Part shown: positions 59,101 to 64,000 of the stretch, piece after piece
How the letters are laid out: the number at the start of each line of letters is the position of its first letter
How positions within the stretch are numbered: the first letter of the stretch is position 1
Assembly: GCA_048013815.1 (NCBI GenBank)
Contig: CM106585.1
Span: forward strand, 23,560,001-23,624,000
Source: Setoptus koraiensis
Taxonomy: Eukaryota > Arthropoda
Length of the DNA stretch: 64,000 nt
Direction of reading: 5' to 3'
Made by a program: the position numbers and the translations under genes
The notes under the pieces: generated by a model
Seen by the model: the letters and a program-made list of their open reading frames with translations, nothing else
Database searches by the model: none
What the model was told of the DNA's origin: nothing

Positions 59101-62100
59101 ATTTTTTTTTTTTTTGTTTTTTTTTGTTTTGTTTTGTTTTTATTTGTGTTTTGTTTTTTGTTTTGTTTTTTTTTGTTTTATTTTTTTTTGTTTTGTGTTT
59201 TGTTTATTTTGTTTTGTTTGTTTTTTTTGTTATTTTTTTTTGTGTTTTGTTTTGTTTTGTTTTGTATTTTGTTTTATATATATTTTTTTTTATGTTTTAT
59301 GTTTTACTATTTTGTTTGTTTTTGTATTTTATGTTTTATGTTTTTTGTTTTATTTTGTTTTTTTTTATTTTGTTTTGTTTTGTTTATTTTTTTTTGTTTT
59401 GTTTTGTTTTGTTTTGTTGTTTTGTTTTTTTTATTTTATATTGTTTTATTTTGTTTTTTTTTGTATTTTATTTTGTTTTTTTTTGTATATTTATATTTTA
59501 TTTTGTTTTATTTTTGTATTTTGTTTTGTGTGTTTGTTTTATGTTTTATGTTTTTTTTTATGTTTTGTATTGTATATTTTTTTTTTGTTTTGTTGTTTTT
59601 TTGTTTGTTTTGTTTTGTTTTGTTTTGTTTTATTTTGTTTTGTTTTGTATGTATGTGTTTTTTTTTTGTGTATGTATATTTTTTTTATTTTTTTTATTTT
59701 GTATTTTATTTTTTTTTGTTTTATGTTTTGTTTTGTTTTATTTTTTTTTTTATTTTGTGTTTTATTTTATTTTATTTTATTTTATGTTTTGTATTTTTTT
59801 TTGGTTTGTTTTATGTTTTTTTTGTGTATTTTATTTTGTTTTGTTTTATTTTATTTTGTATTTTGTTTTGTTTTGTTTTATTATATTTTTTTTATTTTGT
59901 TTTATTTTATTTTGTTTTATTTTATTTTGTTTTGTTTTATTTTATTTTTTTTATTTTTTTTTTTTTTGTTTTATTTTTTTTTGTTTTGTTTTATTTTGTT
60001 TTGTTTTTTTTTATTTTATTTTGTTTTATTTTTTTTATTTTATTGTTTTGTTTTGTTTTTTTTTTTTTGTTTTGTTTTATTTTTTTTATTTTGTTTTATT
60101 TTGTTTTATGTTTTGTTTTATTTTGTTTTGTTTTATTTTATATTTTGTTTTGTTTTTTTTTATATTTTATTTTATTGTTTTATTTTATTTTTTTTGTGTG
60201 TGTTTTTTTTTTTTTTGTTTTGGTTTTTATTTTATATTTTATATTTTGTTATATTTTGTTTTATATTTTTTTTATTTTATTTTTTTTTTGTTTTATTTTT
60301 TTTTGTTTTGTTTTTTTTTATTTTAATTTTTTTTGTTTTATATATATTTGTTTTATTTTGTATATTTTATTTTTTTTGTTTTATATTTTATTTTATATTT
60401 TATTTTGTTTTGTATTTTGTGTTTTATTTTATATTTTTTTTTTGTTTTATATTTTGTTATTTTATGTTTTATTTTATTTTATATTTATATTTTATGTTTT
60501 ATTTTGTTTTATGTTTTGTTGTTTTGTTTTATTTTGTTTTGTATTTTTTTTTGTTATGTTTTATTTTGTTTTATATTTTATTTTATTTTGTTTTGTTTTG
60601 TTATTTTGTTTTGTTTTGTTTTTTTGTTTTATTTTGTATTTTGTTTGTTTTGTTTTTTTTTATGTATTTTGTGTTTTTTGTATGTTTTGTATATTTTATA
60701 TTTTGTTTTATTTTATATATATTTTGTTTTGTTATTTTTTATTTTGTTTTGTTTTATTTTGTTTATTTTGTATTTTATTTTGTTTTGTGTTTTTATGTGT
60801 TTTTTTTTATTTGTTTTGTTTTGTTTTGTTTTATGTTTTGTTTTATTTTTTTTTGTTTTATTTTGTTTTATTTTATTGTTTTATTTTGTTTTATGTGTTT
60901 TATTTTTTTTTGTTTTGTTTTGTTTTATTTTATTTTATTTTATTTTATTTTATTGTATTTTTTTTTTTTTTTGTTTTATTTTGTTTTGTTTTATATATAT
61001 TTGTTTTATTTTGTGTTTTGTTTTGTTTTCTTTTGTTTTTTTTTTTTTATATGTTTTGTTTTGTTTTGTTTTGTTTTATTTTGTTTTGTGTGTGTTTTGT
61101 TTTGTTTTATTTTTTTTATTTTTTTTTTTTTGTTTTGTATTTTATATTGTGTTTTATTTTATGTTTTGTGTTTTTTTTTATATGTTTTTTTTTATTTTGT
61201 TTTGTTTTTTTTTATGTTTTATTTTGTATTTTGTATTTTATTTTGTGTTTTGTTTTATTTTGTTTTTTTTTGTTTTATTTTTTTTTGTGTGTGTTTTGTT
61301 TTGTCTTTTTTTGTTTTATTTTTTTGTTTTTTTTTTTGCTGTTTTGTTTTATTTTGTTTTTTTTTGTTTTGTGTTTTATTTTGTTTTGTTTTGTTTTATT
61401 TTGTTTATTTTGTTTTTGTTTTGTTTTGTTTTTTTTTGTTTTGTTATTTTGTGTTTTGTTTTGTTTTGTTTTTGGAGTTTTGTTTTGTGTTTTGTGTTTT
61501 GTTTTTTTTATTTTGTTTTTTTTGTTTTGTTTTGTTTTGTTTTTTTTTATGTTTTGTTGTTTTGTTGTTTTGTTTTGTGTTTTTTTTTTTGTTTTGTTTT
61601 TTTTTGTTTTGTTTGTTTTGTTTTGTTGTTTTGTTTTGTTTTGTTTTGTTTTGTTTTATTTTTTTTTGTTTTTTATTTTGTTTTTTTTTTTGTTTTTTTT
61701 TATTTTATTTTTTTTTGTTTTTTTTTATATTTTATTTTGTGTTTTGTTTTTTTTTATTTTGTTTTATGTGTTTTATTTTGTTTTATTTTTTTTGTTTTTT
61801 TTTGTTTTGTTTTGTTTTGTGTTTTGTGTTTTGTGTTTTTTATGTTTTATTGTTTTGTGTTTTGTTTTGTTTTTTTTTGTTTTATTTTTTTTTTTTTGTT
61901 TTTTTGTTTTCTTTTTTTTGTGTTTTTTTTTGTTTTATTTTTGTGTGTGTGTGTGTGTTTTTTTTTGTTTGTTGTTTTGTTTTGTTTTGTGTTTGTTTTG
62001 TTTTGTTGTTTGTTTTATTTTTTTTTGTTTTGTTGTTTTGTTTTTTTTTGTTTTGTTTGGTTGTTTTGTGTTTTTTTTTTTTTTTTTTTGTTTTGTTTTG

Positions 62101-62198
62101 TTTGTGTTTTGTTTTTTTTGTTTTTTGTGTGTTTTTTTGTGTTTTGTTTTGTTTTTTGTTTTGTTTTGTTTTGTTTTTGTTTTTTGTTTTTTGTTTTG

Positions 62199-62229
<31 letters not shown>

Positions 62230-62267
62230 TTTGTTTTTTGTTTTTTTTGTGTTTGTTTTTTTTTGTG

Positions 62268-62298
<31 letters not shown>

Positions 62299-62799
62299 TT
62301 TGTTTTTTTTTGTTTTGTTGTTTTTTTTTGTTTTGTTGTTGTTTTGTTTTGTGTTTTTTTGTTTTGTTTTGTTTTGTTTTGTGTTTTTTTTTGTTGTTTT
62401 GTGTTTTGTTTTGTTTTGTATTTTGTTTGTTTTGTTTTGTTTGTTTTTTTTTGTATTTTGTTGTTTTTTTTTGTTTTGTTTTGTTGTTTTTTTTTGTTTT
62501 GTGTTTTGTGTGTGTGTGTTTATTTTGTTTTGTTTGTTTTGTTTGTTTTGTGTTTGTTTTGTGTGTTTTGTTATGTTTTGTGTTTTGTGTGTGTTTTGTT
62601 TTGTTGTTTTGTTTTGTTTTTTTTTGTTTTTTTTTATTTTGTTTTGTTTTATTTGTTTTGTTTTGTGTTTTTTTTTGTTTTGTTTTGTTTTTTTTTGTTT
62701 TGTTTTGTTTTGTTTTTTTTTGTTGTGTGTTTTTTTTGTTTGTTTTTTTTATTTTTTTTTGTTTTTGTTTTTTTTTTTGTTTTGTTTTGTGTTTGTTTT
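56152..62799. repeat. 6.6-kb T-rich low-complexity tract built of TTTTG and TTTTA-type units
   Basis: The plus strand is nearly pure T/G/A, with only about 15 C. It is zoned. T with G dominates from 56.15 to 57.9 kb, and T with A from 57.9 to 59.1 kb. Clear five-base TTTTG/TTTTA periodicity runs from 59.1 to about 61.3 kb, and TTTTG dominates to the gap. Run lengths of T vary strongly, as with replication slippage or sequencing error. Open frames of up to about 1750 codons exist only because stops need A after T; they encode Phe/Leu/Cys/Val and are not genes. It ends exactly at an assembly gap. Confidence 0.9.
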
Positions 62800-63299
62800 N
62801 NNNNNNNNNNNNNNNNNNNNNNNNNNNNNNNNNNNNNNNNNNNNNNNNNNNNNNNNNNNNNNNNNNNNNNNNNNNNNNNNNNNNNNNNNNNNNNNNNNNN
62901 NNNNNNNNNNNNNNNNNNNNNNNNNNNNNNNNNNNNNNNNNNNNNNNNNNNNNNNNNNNNNNNNNNNNNNNNNNNNNNNNNNNNNNNNNNNNNNNNNNNN
63001 NNNNNNNNNNNNNNNNNNNNNNNNNNNNNNNNNNNNNNNNNNNNNNNNNNNNNNNNNNNNNNNNNNNNNNNNNNNNNNNNNNNNNNNNNNNNNNNNNNNN
63101 NNNNNNNNNNNNNNNNNNNNNNNNNNNNNNNNNNNNNNNNNNNNNNNNNNNNNNNNNNNNNNNNNNNNNNNNNNNNNNNNNNNNNNNNNNNNNNNNNNNN
63201 NNNNNNNNNNNNNNNNNNNNNNNNNNNNNNNNNNNNNNNNNNNNNNNNNNNNNNNNNNNNNNNNNNNNNNNNNNNNNNNNNNNNNNNNNNNNNNNNNNN
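62800..63299. other. Assembly gap, 500 N
   Basis: Exactly 500 N, a conventional placeholder length, so the true distance is unknown. Confidence 0.99.
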
Positions 63300-63400
63300 G
63301 GCACTGTTAGTCTCACAACGGTTAGAACTTTTTTATACATTTCTTTAAGGCATCTCAGGATATAGACTGGAACATGATGGTGCATGAAAGAGAATCGAGA

Positions 63401-64000
63401 TTAATGATTGAAATTATGGATGATGTGGGGGAGTTCTTCGAAATCTGGAACAACAACACCAGAATGTTTAATTATCTCTCGAGCTGCATAGCAACCGACT
63501 TCAATACATAGACTTAACGGAGCTAGTTGAGCGTACTGAGACAGAAATCCACCTACAAATGCATCGCCTGCCCCATTACTATCTACTATGTCTTCTTCTT
63601 TGACCGGTTGACAGATGAATTCTTCAACTACCATCGTACCATTGAGCCTGTAGGCCACTATGATTGGATCTTGACCCCGCGTTATGACTACAATTCTCTC
63701 TTTTGAAGCCTTCATTTTCGGTTCGCACGATATCATACTAGCGATCCCCTTGAGTCCAATACTAATAGGCCATTTTCTTAATTTAGCGTAAGCCTCCGCT
63801 TCGGAATCATTACCAAAAACAATATCCACATAGGGCATCACTTGCAAGAGTCGTTCACCATATATTTCGCTGATATATGGCGCACTCAAATTAAGACAAA
63901 ATGTTTTATCAGCTCTATTCACAACATGCCTACCTAGTAACATAAAAGTGTCTACTGAAGTTGTTAGTAAGAAACCTGAGATGTATATTATGTTGCAATC
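63401..64000 (-). CDS. ADK: Adenosine kinase, C-terminal 199 residues, 5' part outside window
   Basis: Open from the right edge (first codons read DCNIIYISGFLLTTSVDTFM) to a stop at 63401-63403. Family markers in order: YISGF; FCLNLSAPYISEIYGE; MPYVDIVFGNDSEAEAYA; RIVVITRGQDPIIVA; and the anion-hole and catalytic-base motif DSNGAGDAFVGGFLSQYA. The C terminus CYAAREIIKHSGVVVPDF is typical. This pfkB/ribokinase-family enzyme phosphorylates adenosine to AMP with ATP, in cytosol and nucleus, and keeps the methylation cycle running by removing adenosine. The visible part is intact and matches the second half of the usual 345-residue protein. The first visible exon has no intron in 600 bases. Its 3' end lies about 100 bases from the assembly gap and the T-rich tract. 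Confidence 0.95.
   Translation of the reverse strand, partial: DCNIIYISGFLLTTSVDTFMLLGRHVVNRADKTFCLNLSAPYISEIYGERLLQVMPYVDIVFGNDSEAEAYAKLRKWPISIGLKGIASMISCEPKMKASKERIVVITRGQDPIIVAYRLNGTMVVEEFICQPVKEEDIVDSNGAGDAFVGGFLSQYAQLAPLSLCIEVGCYAAREIIKHSGVVVPDFEELPHIIHNFNH

Noticed and set aside
56087..63348. Several very long open frames (400 to 1750 codons) in the T-rich tract, rich in Phe, Leu, Cys and Val, some running through the N gap; also the Lys/Gln/Asn-rich minus-strand frame
   Set aside because: They exist because the sequence has almost no stop codons in T/G repeats; composition is pure repeat, no domain is present, and one frame crosses undetermined bases.

Overview
This is eukaryotic nuclear DNA, most likely from an arthropod and plausibly a mite or other chelicerate. 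Genes are split by GT-AG introns and promoters carry TATA boxes. Many proteins have long Gln/Asn/His tracts, and microsatellites are everywhere. The gene set also points to arthropods: a Beaten-path-type immunoglobulin protein, the ecdysone-pathway nuclear receptor E78, and a His/Ala/Val-rich cuticle protein. There is no operon structure, CRISPR array, rRNA or convincing tRNA. The species call is inference only.

Layout. 1-2250 (-) is the large 3'-open exon of a Met/Gln/Asn-rich protein, with a TATA box upstream near 4043. 4.1-12.1 kb is gene-poor. 12088-13287 (+) is an intronless orphan with four membrane segments. 13460-14080 (-) is a three-exon secreted six-cysteine protein with a TATA box at 14232. 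15954-30563 (-) is a seven-exon Beat-like gene that I assembled from splice sites; reading phases agree at every junction (915 codons). It has a signal peptide, three Ig domains instead of two, long low-complexity linkers and a hydrophobic tail. 32656-33278 (-) is a two-exon cuticle protein with its own TATA box. 35274-37070 (+) is a NIF3-like protein carrying two N-terminal zinc fingers. It is tail-to-tail with the ubiquitin-conjugating enzyme Rad6/UBE2A (37150-37629, -). 37930-38220 is a non-autonomous DNA transposon with perfect terminal repeats and a TA target duplication. 40962-43166 (+) is an intronless ataxin-2. 47652-52865 (+) is the nuclear receptor E78 in three exons. 53489-53902 (-) is a truncated Tc1-like transposase. 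From about 56.15 kb to 62.8 kb runs an almost C-free T/G/A tract that ends in a 500-base N gap. Beyond the gap, 63401-64000 (-) is the C-terminal part of adenosine kinase.

How the genes relate. They look like ordinary, independently transcribed animal genes: neuronal adhesion (Beat-like), ecdysone response (E78), cuticle, translation control (ataxin-2), DNA-damage ubiquitination (Rad6) and purine salvage (adenosine kinase). Nothing suggests one shared pathway.

Most worth a second look: the extra Ig domain of the Beat-like gene, whose intron sits at the same place as in the neighbouring Ig domain; the NIF3 protein with two identically spaced zinc fingers; a scatter of unrelated, perfect 13-17 bp inverted repeats far above chance; the Met-rich protein; and the 6.6 kb T-rich tract.
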